Shown one piece after another: positions 45,768 to 53,717 of a stretch of 64,000 nucleotides of DNA. The stretch spans positions 1 through 64,000 of the forward strand of contig NZ_JAQSDY010000029.1 in the NCBI RefSeq assembly GCF_029946145.1. The letters run 5' to 3'. The notes under the pieces are model-generated. The model searched no databases, was not told where the DNA came from, and was given only the letters and a program-made list of their open reading frames with translations. Position 1 is the stretch's first letter; each line of letters begins with the position of its first letter. The position numbers and the translations under genes were made by a program. Source of the stretch: Brevundimonas sp. Lineage in GTDB: Bacteria; Pseudomonadota; Alphaproteobacteria; Caulobacterales; Caulobacteraceae.

Positions 45768-47457
45768 GCGGCGCGTATCGACCCCGCCACAGCAGCGCCT
45801 CGGGTGTCAGTTCGACGTCGGCGACGACGGGGTCGATGACACCGAGCGCGGCGAGCCGCCCCTCTATCAACCAGGGTCTCACGACATCGAGATTGTCCAG
45901 AACCATCCGGCTGTAGAGCCTGGTCATATCGCCCTTGGATCGGCGGCCAAGAACCTCGCTGGGCAGCCGGTCGCTAAAGGCGGACCGCGCCAGTCCCCGG
46001 TCTCGCCCGCCAGCCGCGAGAATCCAGGTCGGAAGGCCGAGGCAGGCTTCGATCACAGGTTGGGCGCCGAGCGGATTCCGCACATCCACGACGGCGCTGA
46101 GCGCCGTCGGGCTGTTGTGGGAGACGCTATCCGCGACCCCGGCGATCTGGAACGTCTTGGCCGGGCCAAAGGCCTCGCAATCCTCCAGCCACGGATGGAT
46201 CTCCACGTCCTCTGACAGTGGCGTCAGAATGGGATGGTCCCAGGCCGGCGGGATACTGCCATGGCGGTGGTGACGACGTGCGGCGCCCACCATCGTCCAG
46301 AGCGACACCTCGTTCGTGGCGGCCAGTTCCGCCATGTCGGGCGACCGAAGCGCCTTCCAGCCCCGCGCTCGCCACAGATCAACGAAGACATCGGCCGACG
46401 GCGCCTGGACCAGGATGGAATCGCCGCCCTTTCCGGTCATGACGGCAGCCGCCCCGGCTTCAAGAATATGGCGCGCCCACGTCAGGTCATGCGCCGTATC
46501 CAGGATGGCGACGTTGGGGCGAAATCCTGTCGCGGCCTCCTGCAGTGCGGTCGCCGTCATCGGCGCAGTGACATGGGGAACGCTGAGGGGTTCGAAGCCG
46601 AGGGCGGCGCCCAGCGTCCGGGCGTGGATGCGCTCGTCGGCTTCGGGCGTCGCCCCGTAGGCGTTGAGCCAGAGCGAGATCGGCGTTCGCGCTGAATGAA
46701 CGAGGCTGGCCGCCACGAGACTGGAATCCAGACCACCGGAGACCTCGGCCGCGAGCGGCCCCGGAACGCCGGAGAGCCCGCCCACGGCCTCGTCGATGGC
46801 GGCGCAGAGGGTCTGCCGCGCCTCCGCGATCGAAGGGCCCGGACCGAGGCTCCGTCTGGCGATATCTGCCGGTCGCCAGAGGGTTTCGGCGGGAGAGGAC
46901 AGGGGGACTGGCTGCAAGGTTCCGGGCGTTAGCGCGGTCGGACCGTCGATGAGGAGAACGCCGGCGCCGGCCAGCGGATCATGCAGCGCCCGGGCCAGCC
47001 GGCTCACGTTAATGCCCCAGGGTGGCCGCAGGCGTTCCAACAGCCAGTCCCGGGCATGGCTGCAGGCGAGGGTTAGTCCGTCCTGGGTCCAGGCGACACA
47101 TTCGACGGCCCCCGAGGGATCGCGCAGGAGAGCGTCAGGCCGCTGGCCGGCCCCGAACCGAATGCCGATAAACCGGCCCCAGAACCGGGCGATCATCTTG
47201 CGCTCGTAATCCCAGGGATCATCGGCTGCAGTACAGGGCAGTTGGGGACGCTGCTTGTTGAAGACATCGCCGATCAGGGTCCAGGCCCCGATCTGGAGGC
47301 GACGGGCGGGATTGGGTCCGATCGTCGCCAGCCAGGTGGTCTCGTTGAGCAAGGAGACGGTAAATCCGTTGGTCCGGGCAAGATGGGCGAGCGCCTCCGA
47401 GAGCGCGCGGGCCGCTTCGTCTGCCGGGTCCGGCGCCACGATGAGGTATTCGCCCAC
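45682..47457 (-). CDS. Lasso macrolactam synthetase (asparagine-synthase-like C protein)
   Basis: This 591-residue protein has a glutaminase-like N-terminal region that lacks the catalytic Cys, and an asparagine-synthetase ATP-pyrophosphatase domain with SGGLDSSLVAASL near residue 225, MTGKGGDSILVQ and a C-terminal RSKGDMTRLYSR. Lasso C proteins adenylate the Asp or Glu side chain of the core and join it to the core's N-terminal amine. The start is a GTG at 47457, two bases after the B-protein stop. The much longer open frame upstream is out-of-frame shadow of the B gene. Confidence 0.88.
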   Translation of the reverse strand: MGEYLIVAPDPADEAARALSEALAHLARTNGFTVSLLNETTWLATIGPNPARRLQIGAWTLIGDVFNKQRPQLPCTAADDPWDYERKMIARFWGRFIGIRFGAGQRPDALLRDPSGAVECVAWTQDGLTLACSHARDWLLERLRPPWGINVSRLARALHDPLAGAGVLLIDGPTALTPGTLQPVPLSSPAETLWRPADIARRSLGPGPSIAEARQTLCAAIDEAVGGLSGVPGPLAAEVSGGLDSSLVAASLVHSARTPISLWLNAYGATPEADERIHARTLGAALGFEPLSVPHVTAPMTATALQEAATGFRPNVAILDTAHDLTWARHILEAGAAAVMTGKGGDSILVQAPSADVFVDLWRARGWKALRSPDMAELAATNEVSLWTMVGAARRHHRHGSIPPAWDHPILTPLSEDVEIHPWLEDCEAFGPAKTFQIAGVADSVSHNSPTALSAVVDVRNPLGAQPVIEACLGLPTWILAAGGRDRGLARSAFSDRLPSEVLGRRSKGDMTRLYSRMVLDNLDVVRPWLIEGRLAALGVIDPVVADVELTPEALLWRGRYAPLMAAIAFEGWVRAWERRLGPSDPARPRT

Positions 47458-47459
47458 GC

Positions 47460-48119
47460 TCAGGTCTTCATGATCGGCGTATAGCGGCCGACGCGTTCCA
47501 GCCGGTCGCCGATGACGAGGTCGCCGATCTGTAGCCAGCAGTGGGCGCCAAAGGGCCAGGTCCGCACACCGAAGATCCAGTCGACGGCGATCCCGCGCCG
47601 GGTGAGGAGGTGTCGAAGCTGGAACGCGCGTTGCAGGCACTCGCCTTCGAACGGGATCCAGGGACGCGCGGCGCGCGCGGCCGCGACAAGGGACGCCAGC
47701 ACGGCTTCGTCGGTCTCGGCATCGGCTGGTGGCGCAGTATCGTGAATGGTCAGTCGGGCGAGGGATTTTCCCCGGAACGCGGCAGTCGAGACGGCCAGGG
47801 CGAGCCCGGCGCGCAGGATGTCCGATCGCCGGGACGCCGGGCCGGGAGGGAGCTCGCGCAGGGCGCCCCTGATGGCGGATCGGGGTCGAGCCGGAGGCTG
47901 AGGGGTCGCGATCCCCGCGCTCACAAGGTCGGCCAGGATCGCTGGATCCGAGGCGCCGATCCGGCCGTCCTTCCCGATCTGCACGTCCTTCGCCGAGCCG
48001 GGCAGGCAATGATACCGGTCGCCGCCGACGTCCAGGACCACGACGTCCTCATCGACGCGAACGAGATGGATTCCTGGCGCGCACCAGAGGAGGGGTGAGG
48101 TGATGTCCATCTTGGCCAT
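47460..48119 (-). CDS. Lasso leader peptidase with fused recognition domain (B1-B2 type)
   Basis: This 219-residue protein joins a PqqD-like leader-recognition domain (residues about 5-80: LLWCAPGIHLVRVDEDVVVL, DRYHCLPG, LADLVSAG) to a transglutaminase-like protease (about 110-215) with catalytic Cys in FEGECLQRAFQLRHLL, His in PFGAHCWLQ and Asp in VIGDRLERVG. It binds the precursor leader and cuts it off so that the C protein can close the ring. The start is uncertain among ATGs at 48161, 48119 and 48110; none has a strong ribosome binding site. Confidence 0.88.
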   Translation of the reverse strand: MAKMDITSPLLWCAPGIHLVRVDEDVVVLDVGGDRYHCLPGSAKDVQIGKDGRIGASDPAILADLVSAGIATPQPPARPRSAIRGALRELPPGPASRRSDILRAGLALAVSTAAFRGKSLARLTIHDTAPPADAETDEAVLASLVAAARAARPWIPFEGECLQRAFQLRHLLTRRGIAVDWIFGVRTWPFGAHCWLQIGDLVIGDRLERVGRYTPIMKT

Positions 48120-48193
48120 CTTGCTGGAGAGGAGGAGGGGAGGAGACGAGAGGCTGGCCATCCGGCGCCGTTCAGGCAGGAGCCGCACGCACT

Positions 48194-48224
48194 CGCGGAC
48201 GACCGCGAGGAGCGATCGTCCGCG
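48194..48224 (-). terminator. Hairpin after lasso precursor 1
   Basis: CGCGGACGA (48194-48202) pairs with TCGTCCGCG (48216-48224) directly after the precursor stop. No T-run follows on the minus strand. It may act as a partial terminator or mRNA stabiliser, keeping precursor RNA in excess over the B and C genes. Confidence 0.55.
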
Positions 48225-48230
48225 CCGCGT

Positions 48231-48353
48231 TCAGCCCGCAGTCGGGTACTTGCCGTTGCGGATGTTGAGCTCGAGATGCTCGACGCCGGCCCCGTCGCGG
48301 GTCAGGGTCTTGGCGCTGCCGAAGCTGACGAGGCGCAGTTTGGTGGTGGTCAT
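48231..48353 (-). CDS. Lasso-peptide precursor 1
   Basis: This 40-residue precursor is the A gene of the cluster, nearer to the B gene. The leader reads MTTTKLRLVSFGSAKTLTRD and the C-terminal core GAGVEHLELNIRNGKYPTAG. If Gly is residue 1, Glu8 is the ring acceptor. If the penultimate-Thr rule for leaders is applied (LTR then core), the core begins at the Asp before that Gly and Glu9 is the acceptor. AAGGAG lies 7 bases before the ATG. It is followed by a hairpin and then the B gene, so read-through probably supplies B and C. Confidence 0.88.
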   Translation of the reverse strand: MTTTKLRLVSFGSAKTLTRDGAGVEHLELNIRNGKYPTAG

Positions 48354-48425
48354 TTCAGGTCTCCTTGGGTTGGCGCCACGGATGTGGCGGAGACCAGTCA
48401 GCGCCCGGATCATTCTGCTGCAAAG

Positions 48426-48443
48426 CTATATCCGGAGTATATT
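48426..48443 (-). promoter_or_regulatory. Dyad upstream of lasso precursor 1
   Basis: CTATATCCGGAGTATATT contains TATA arms around a TCCGGA centre and recurs almost unchanged upstream of precursor 2. It lies about 73 bases before the ATG and is a likely operator or promoter core. Confidence 0.55.
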
Positions 48444-48565
48444 CGCGGCGGCGTCCGGGACCCGGTTTCGGGGATCGCCCGCCGGTGACAACACACGTCG
48501 AATCCTGCCCGGTGGAGGCGGATGACATTCTGCGGCCGGGTTCCGGCGTGCAGGCCTGGAGCACT

Positions 48566-48596
48566 CGCGGACGACCGCGACTGGCGATCGTCCGCG
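48566..48596 (-). terminator. Hairpin after lasso precursor 2
   Basis: CGCGGACGA (48566-48574) pairs with TCGTCCGCG (48588-48596), the duplicate of the hairpin after precursor 1. It lies directly downstream of the precursor 2 stop and may limit read-through into precursor 1. Confidence 0.55.
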
Positions 48597-48602
48597 GCGC
48601 GC

Positions 48603-48725
48603 TCAGCCGAGGGTCGGGAACTTGCTGTTGCGGATGTTCATCTCGAGGTACTCGACGCCAGCCCCGTCGCGGGTCAGGACCTTGGCGCTGCCGAAGCTGA
48701 CGAGGCGCAGTTTGGTGGTGGTCAT
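48603..48725 (-). CDS. Lasso-peptide precursor 2
   Basis: This 40-residue paralogue of precursor 1 differs at six positions: one in the leader (Val for Thr at 16) and five in the core (Tyr for His, Met for Leu, Ser for Gly, Phe for Tyr, Leu for Ala). The ring acceptor Glu and the Gly-Ala-Gly start are unchanged, and all core changes keep size or aromatic character. It would yield a second lasso peptide with the core GAGVEYLEMNIRNSKFPTLG. The ribosome binding site AAGGAG is identical to copy 1. It has its own upstream dyad and downstream hairpin. Confidence 0.88.
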   Translation of the reverse strand: MTTTKLRLVSFGSAKVLTRDGAGVEYLEMNIRNSKFPTLG

Positions 48726-48797
48726 TTCAGTCTCCTTGGGTTGATCGCCACGGACGTGGCGGAGACCAGTCAGCGACCGTACGGAGCCGCTGCAAAG

Positions 48798-48815
48798 CTA
48801 TATCCGGCGTATATT
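48798..48815 (-). promoter_or_regulatory. Dyad upstream of lasso precursor 2
   Basis: CTATATCCGGCGTATATT is the copy of the dyad at 48426-48443 with one base changed. It ends 4 bases before the 3' end of the upstream HTH gene, so precursor 2 has its own promoter region. Confidence 0.55.
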
Positions 48816-48819
48816 TGCG

Positions 48820-49308
48820 TCAGCGTCCAGGCTTGGGGCGCCGGGAGCGGAGGTCCTCGCGGCCCTCATCAAGGAAGGCGGCGGCCTCGTCGGCCCGCTG
48901 GTCGCCGACCTCCGCCAGCGCCTCGAACATCTCGCCGAAGGCGGCGATGAGGGCGCGGGCGTCAAGGTCGCGGATCCGGTCGCCCATCTTGCGGTCGTAG
49001 GCCTGCAGGAAGATCGTGAAGGTGGTCATGAATTTATTGTCGGCGGTGCGCACGGCGAACTCCGGCGACCCGATCGCGATGGCGTGCAACAGGCCGTAGA
49101 AATCCGAACCGGTGACCTCGGCGAAACGATGAAGATAGTCGAGGTTCAGCCGTCCGTGTCCGGCCTCGAAATGCTCGTAGGTCCGCAGCGGCATGTTCAG
49201 GCCGCTCGCGACGTCGTGGGCAGACAGGCCGCTGTGCCGGCGCACCCGCTTGAGGACGGCCGAGCGCAAGGGTCCATCGTCCTGCGGTCCCTGCCCAAGC
49301 TGCCCCAT
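48820..49308 (-). CDS. XRE-family HTH regulator beside the lasso genes
   Basis: This 162-residue protein has an N-terminal XRE helix-turn-helix (RVRRHSGLSAHDVASGLNMP, RTYEHFEAGHGRLNLDYLHRFAEVTG; about residues 15-70) and a helical C-terminal half without a recognised ligand domain. It lies immediately upstream of the lasso precursors on the same strand, separated by 94 bases that hold the precursor 2 dyad. It is a candidate regulator of the lasso genes. ATG at 49308; a GTG at 49314 is possible. The 245 bases upstream are shared with the divergent GntR gene. Confidence 0.75.
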   Translation of the reverse strand: MGQLGQGPQDDGPLRSAVLKRVRRHSGLSAHDVASGLNMPLRTYEHFEAGHGRLNLDYLHRFAEVTGSDFYGLLHAIAIGSPEFAVRTADNKFMTTFTIFLQAYDRKMGDRIRDLDARALIAAFGEMFEALAEVGDQRADEAAAFLDEGREDLRSRRPKPGR

Positions 49309-49553
49309 AGACACTCTCGTCCTTTCCGAAGCGTACGGTTGCCATCGTGCGTCCTGATCGCCAAGGGATCAACGCTCGCGTGTATCGGCGAGGAGTCCAC
49401 CTGTGGGCTTTCGCCGATTTCTGGGGGAACACCCGCAAGTTTCTGGCGGCCGACCCGACGTTTATTTGCGCTTCCGCCGCCTGTGGGCCGCAACCCATTG
49501 GCGAGGGTCGTCTGGCTGGCGATAGTGCGGGGCCTGCCTGTACGGAGTTTGTC

Positions 49554-50177
49554 GTGCCGAGAGCCCGCGATCCTTTCCGCCTGGCGCTCGAGAACATCCG
49601 GGATCGGGCGATGCGGGGCGTCTATGCGCCCGGCGGATCCGTCGTGATCATCGAGGAAGCGCGCCGTCTCGGTCTGTCGACCACGCCGGTGCGCGAGGCG
49701 CTCGCCTGGCTTTGCGGCGAGGGCCTCATGGAGCGGGCCCCCCGCGCGGGCTACCTCGCGCCCCGACTGGACGCCGCCCTGCTGCGCGACCGCTTCTGGG
49801 TCCGGCTGCGGTGCCTGGCGACGAGCCTTGACCTGACCGCCGACCTCGCGTCGCCGCCGGCGGCAACCCCGGGTGCCGCCGGTGAGACCGCTGTCCGGGA
49901 CCTGTTCGACCGTCTCGTGCGCGCCACAGGCAACCGGGCGCTCGTGGAGACCTTCCAACGGGTCGACGCCCAGTTGCGGCTGCTCGGCGACGCGGAGGCG
50001 CGAGTGTTTGCAGACGCCGTGGAGGAGGCGCGCGCGCTGGTGCGCATCGAGACCGTCGGCTCCCGCACGCAGTTGCTGACCGCCATCGACGCCTATCACC
50101 GGCGACGGATGGAGAACGCCGCAGTCATCGTCCTTGAGGTCGAACGCGGCGGTCCGCTGCCGACCGGCGCCGGGTGA
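49554..50177 (+). CDS. GntR-family transcriptional regulator
   Basis: This 207-residue protein has a GntR winged helix (LALENIRDRAMRGVYAPGGS, EEARRLGLSTTPVREALAWL, EGLMERAPRAGYLAPRL; about residues 8-75) and a helical FCD-like C-terminal domain (about 80-190) that usually senses a small molecule. The GTG at 49554 is chosen for the CGGAG site 7 bases upstream; the longer frame from 49347 lacks support. It ends 3 bases before traG, so it could control the transfer operon, although GntR genes also accompany lasso loci. Which module it serves is open. Confidence 0.8.
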   Translation: MPRARDPFRLALENIRDRAMRGVYAPGGSVVIIEEARRLGLSTTPVREALAWLCGEGLMERAPRAGYLAPRLDAALLRDRFWVRLRCLATSLDLTADLASPPAATPGAAGETAVRDLFDRLVRATGNRALVETFQRVDAQLRLLGDAEARVFADAVEEARALVRIETVGSRTQLLTAIDAYHRRRMENAAVIVLEVERGGPLPTGAG

Positions 50178-50180
50178 TCC

Positions 50181-52055
50181 GTGATCGGGCGCCTGATCTT
50201 CCTAGGCCTGGGCCTTGCCGTCGGATCCCAGGCTGCGACCCAGGCCTTCGCCTGGCTGTATGATGCGGCCCCGGCCCTCGGTCCCGCGTGGCGCGTGTCG
50301 GAGAATATGGTGCTCTATCCCGCCTGGTCCATCTTTCGTTGGCGGCTGCAATTCGCCGGCGAGGCGGAACAGTCTTTCGCCTCCTGCTCTCCCCTGATCC
50401 TTCTCGGTGCGCTCGGTGGTCTGGGCCTTGGCGTCCTGGTGGAGGAGGGAACCGGCCATCGGCGTGTTCGCGGCTGGGGCGGGGTGGCCGACGCCCGCCT
50501 CGCCGGACTGACCGCGAATGGCGGCTGCATCCTGGGCCTGATCGGGCGGCGCCTGCTCGCCACGACGGACCTGCGTCCCAGTCTGGTCACCGGTGGGACG
50601 CGGTCCGGCAAGGGGCGCGGTCACGTCATGCCGACCCTGCTGTCGTGGAATGCGAGCGTGCTCGTGCATGACCCTAAGCGCGAGCTCTGGCACCTGAGCG
50701 CCGGCTGGCGGTCGCGGTTCAGCCACGCGCTTTATTTCGATCCCCGAGATCCCGCCTCGGCCTGCTGGAACCCGCTGGCGGAAATCCTTCCGGGACCCGG
50801 GGAACTGGCCCATGTCCAGAGGCTCGTGTCGATCCTGGCCGATCCCGGCGGGGTGCGGGACGACGAGGCGATCTGGGACAAGGCGGCCTCGGAAATCCTC
50901 GAAGCCGTGGTCCTGCACGTCCTCTACACGGCCGAAGATGGAGACAAGACCCTCCTGACGGTGCGGGGGATGCTGGCCGATCTCGACGAGGCGGCGGAAA
51001 TCATGGCGCGCGCCCTGCATCGTCCGGGTGCGGACGGCGAGCCCAAGACCCACCCCTTCATCGCCACCGCGGTGAAGGGCTATGCCGCGATGCACGACCG
51101 CTTCCGGACCTCGGTCCAGGGCACGGCGCGCTCCTATCTGAAATGGCTGGCCGGGGAGGACATCGAGCGCGCCCTGTCCCGGTCCGACTTCGGGATGGGC
51201 GACCTGATGTGCGCCGAGGCGCCGTTGTCACTCTACGTCCAGGTCGCGCCGGCCGACGCGGCGGCCCTGCGGCCGCTGGTGCGATTGTTCTTCTACGCGG
51301 CCGCCCAGTCGCTGACGGTGCGCGAGACCGAGGCGGCCGACGGCCGGCCCAAGCGCCACAATCTCCTGATGCTGATGGACGAGTTCCCGCTGCTGGGCCG
51401 GGTCAGCTTCTTCGAGAAGTCCCTGCGCCTGCTCAGCGGCTACGGGGTCAAGGTGATGTTCGTAGCCCAGTCGCTCAACGACATCGTCGAGACCTACGGG
51501 GTCAACAACACCCTCCTCGACAACTGCGCGGTCTACACCGCCTTCTCGGCCCTTGATCCGCTGACGCAGGAGAAGGTCTCGAAGCTGACCGGGTCGGTGC
51601 TGGAGACACGCACGAGCCGCAGTTCGCCAGCCGGCCTCGGCGCGGGCCGCAGTTCGGTGTCGCGGTCCCAGATCGACAGGCCCTTGCTGGAGCCCGGCGA
51701 GATCCGGGCCTTGCCGGACGACGTCCAGCTAATCTTCGCCGCCGGGGTCCGGCCGTTGAGGACGCGCAAGCTCCTCTATGACCGGCGAGAGCCCTTCCGG
51801 ACCCGGGCGCGCGACGTCGCGCCCGACCAGGTGGTGCGGGTGGATGCCCCGCGTCAGCCGCCCGACCCCTGGGCCGGACGCCGGGGCTTGGGGGAGGATC
51901 CGAAAGGCTCCCTGCCGCTGTTCAAGGAGGTGGCGGCGGCGATGGACGACAAGAAGGTCGCGGCGCGGGTGGCCGACATCTACGGGCGGGTGGCGCAGGA
52001 GATGGCCGCGCAGGACGCGGCGCTCGATCATTTGCGAGGACTGGGCGATGGCTAG
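50181..52055 (+). CDS. traG: TraG/VirD4-type coupling protein
   Basis: This 624-residue coupling protein delivers the relaxase-DNA complex to the conjugation pore. It has two N-terminal membrane segments (about residues 3-30 and 70-90), Walker A GGTRSGKG near 138, a conserved VHDPKRELW strand, Walker B LMLMDEFPLLG near 397 and the motif VMFVAQSLNDI. The C-terminal tail is charged. GTG start, 3 bases after the GntR stop. It begins a continuous operon running to 63782. It is separated from its relaxase by the two cargo modules. Confidence 0.93.
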   Translation: MIGRLIFLGLGLAVGSQAATQAFAWLYDAAPALGPAWRVSENMVLYPAWSIFRWRLQFAGEAEQSFASCSPLILLGALGGLGLGVLVEEGTGHRRVRGWGGVADARLAGLTANGGCILGLIGRRLLATTDLRPSLVTGGTRSGKGRGHVMPTLLSWNASVLVHDPKRELWHLSAGWRSRFSHALYFDPRDPASACWNPLAEILPGPGELAHVQRLVSILADPGGVRDDEAIWDKAASEILEAVVLHVLYTAEDGDKTLLTVRGMLADLDEAAEIMARALHRPGADGEPKTHPFIATAVKGYAAMHDRFRTSVQGTARSYLKWLAGEDIERALSRSDFGMGDLMCAEAPLSLYVQVAPADAAALRPLVRLFFYAAAQSLTVRETEAADGRPKRHNLLMLMDEFPLLGRVSFFEKSLRLLSGYGVKVMFVAQSLNDIVETYGVNNTLLDNCAVYTAFSALDPLTQEKVSKLTGSVLETRTSRSSPAGLGAGRSSVSRSQIDRPLLEPGEIRALPDDVQLIFAAGVRPLRTRKLLYDRREPFRTRARDVAPDQVVRVDAPRQPPDPWAGRRGLGEDPKGSLPLFKEVAAAMDDKKVAARVADIYGRVAQEMAAQDAALDHLRGLGDG

Positions 52056-52491
52056 GAAAGAAGCAGCGACCTGCAGGGTCCAGGTCTATCTCACCGACGC
52101 CAAGGTGGTGGCCGGACTGAACCGGGAGGCCCGGAGCGGCAGGCTGGCGCTCAGCCAGGCGGCGGGACGCGCCATCGCGCGCGGGCTGCAAAAAAGCCCG
52201 CAGGCCGATCCCGAGGACCGGTTGCTCCAGTTGGAGCGGTCCCTGCGCGACCATATGAGATCCACCGCCCGCGACATGCAGATCGTCCAGGAGCTCCTGA
52301 TCGAGGTCGCGCGGGCCTTCTTCCTGCGCCTGCCCGATGCGGTGGTCGACCAGGATCCGACGGTGCAGGCCGCGGTTGATCGCCGGATCGAGCGGCTCCT
52401 CGATGCGACGGCCGCGCGGATCGTCGCCGGACGCGCCGAGCGGCCGGGGGGTGTGCCTCCCGAGGACAGGTCGTTCGGCCCGGCCAATTGA
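52048..52491 (+). CDS. Small accessory transfer protein (CopG/relaxosome-like)
   Basis: This 147-residue protein has an N-terminal ribbon-helix-helix-like segment (CRVQVYLTDAKVVAGLNREA, then GRLALSQAAGRAIARGL) and a helical C-terminal half. Proteins of this kind lie between traG and trbB in alphaproteobacterial elements and probably bind DNA near oriT or regulate the operon. It overlaps traG by 8 bases and trbB by one base (TGATG). I cannot place it in a named family. Confidence 0.6.
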   Translation: MARKEAATCRVQVYLTDAKVVAGLNREARSGRLALSQAAGRAIARGLQKSPQADPEDRLLQLERSLRDHMRSTARDMQIVQELLIEVARAFFLRLPDAVVDQDPTVQAAVDRRIERLLDATAARIVAGRAERPGGVPPEDRSFGPAN

Positions 52492-53447
52492 TGGCCGCCC
52501 ATCCGATCATCGCCGAGCGCAAGCTGGAGGCCCTGCGCCACGCCCTGGGCGACACCGTCCTGGCGGCCCTGGTTGAACCGGCGGTGGTGGAGATCCTCGC
52601 CAATCCCGACGGGCGGTTGATCCTGGACCGCAGCGGCGAGGGCCGGCGCGACACGGGCGCGACCCTGTCGGCCGAGGCCCGGGAGCGGGTTGTCCGCCTG
52701 ATAGCGGACTATGTCGGCGAGACGGTCACGCGGGACGATCCGAGGCTGTCGGGCGTGTTGCCCGGAACCGGAGAGCGGTTCCAGGGAATGCTGCCGCCGG
52801 TGACCGCCGCGCCCGCCTTTTCGATCCGCAAACGACCCGCCGTGATCTGGACGCTGGAGGACTATGTCGTCGGCGGGATGATGACGGATCGTCAGGCCGG
52901 GGTGTTGCGCGCGGCCGCGACCGACCGGCTCAACATCCTGATCTCGGGCGGCACGGGATCGGGGAAGACGACCCTGGCGAACGCCGTGCTCGCCGAGCCG
53001 GCTTTCGCCTGTGACCGGGTCTTCCTGATCGAGGACACGCCGGAACTCCAGTGCTCGGCCTGGGACGTGGTGTCGGTGCTCACGCGGCGTCAGCCGATCC
53101 TGATCGGGGTCGTGGACCTGGTCAGGGACGCCCTGCGCATGCGGCCGGACCGGATCGTGGTTGGCGAAATGCGCGACGGGGCCGCCGCGCTGGAGACGCT
53201 GAAGAGCTGGAACACGGGTCATCCGGGCGGACTTTCGACGATTCACGCCAACTCGGCGGACGACGTCCTGCGCCGGATCGAGGACCTGATCACCGAGGTT
53301 TCGACCCGGACGCCGCGCCGCGCGATCGCCCAGGCGGTCGACCGGATTGTCCACATCCGGCGAACGGCGGCCGGCCGGCAGGTGGAGGCGGTGCTCGGCG
53401 TCGAGCCCTCCGGCGACGACGCCTACGCGATCAGCGTCCTGGCCTGA
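52491..53447 (+). CDS. trbB: TrbB/VirB11-type secretion ATPase
   Basis: This 318-residue ATPase powers assembly of the conjugative pilus and DNA transfer. Walker A GGTGSGKTTLANAVL is near residues 153-160, with the VirB11 Asp box IEDTPELQC, Walker B-like DRIVVGEMRDGAAALE, and the His box NTGHPGGLSTIHANS. Its length is typical of TrbB. It starts with a TGATG overlap. A 270-base gap with repeats follows before trbC, so the trb genes may have a second promoter. Confidence 0.95.
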   Translation: MAAHPIIAERKLEALRHALGDTVLAALVEPAVVEILANPDGRLILDRSGEGRRDTGATLSAEARERVVRLIADYVGETVTRDDPRLSGVLPGTGERFQGMLPPVTAAPAFSIRKRPAVIWTLEDYVVGGMMTDRQAGVLRAAATDRLNILISGGTGSGKTTLANAVLAEPAFACDRVFLIEDTPELQCSAWDVVSVLTRRQPILIGVVDLVRDALRMRPDRIVVGEMRDGAAALETLKSWNTGHPGGLSTIHANSADDVLRRIEDLITEVSTRTPRRAIAQAVDRIVHIRRTAAGRQVEAVLGVEPSGDDAYAISVLA

Positions 53448-53510
53448 GCCTGATCCTGAAGCCCTGAATGTGGCGCCCGACGTCCGAACGCCATCGTGGC
53501 GTGCCCTGGA

Positions 53511-53660
53511 CGCAAGTCGTTCCAAGTCGTCATGCGGGCCGGCGGAAGTCGTGACGCGCAAGTCATCGCAAGTTGTCAGTTGAGTTGAAATGACTTGAAA
53601 TAGAGTCGTCAGCAAGTCGTGAAAAATAATCAGTCCACTGTGTTGACAGGCTGTGGATAT
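53511..53660 (+). promoter_or_regulatory. Iteron-like repeat cluster with DnaA-box-like site before trbC
   Basis: The heptamer AAGTCGT occurs at 53514, 53524, 53546 and 53614. Near copies lie at 53560 (AAGTCAT), 53570 (AAGTTGT) and 53603 (GAGTCGT), and an inverted one at 53591. An AT-rich stretch, a TTGACA hexamer (53643-53648) and TGTGGATAT (53652-53660), close to a DnaA box, follow. This could be a binding array for an element-encoded protein, a promoter control region, or a replication origin. Confidence 0.55.
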
Positions 53661-53717
53661 ATTTGCTTGCAATGTGTCGCGGCGCGTTGAGATGCGCTGA
53701 AACAAAGGAAGTCAGAT

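Larger units (their letters stand above)
48191..48815. repeat. 372-bp tandem duplication carrying the two lasso precursors
   Basis: Hairpin, precursor, leader and upstream dyad recur with an exact 372-base offset (48194/48566, 48231/48603, 48353/48725, 48426/48798). The two precursors differ at 6 of 40 residues. The duplication is recent enough to keep the non-coding parts nearly identical. Confidence 0.9.

Noticed and set aside
53511..53620. CRISPR array
   Set aside because: The repeats are only 7 bases, unevenly spaced and imperfect; no cas genes lie nearby.
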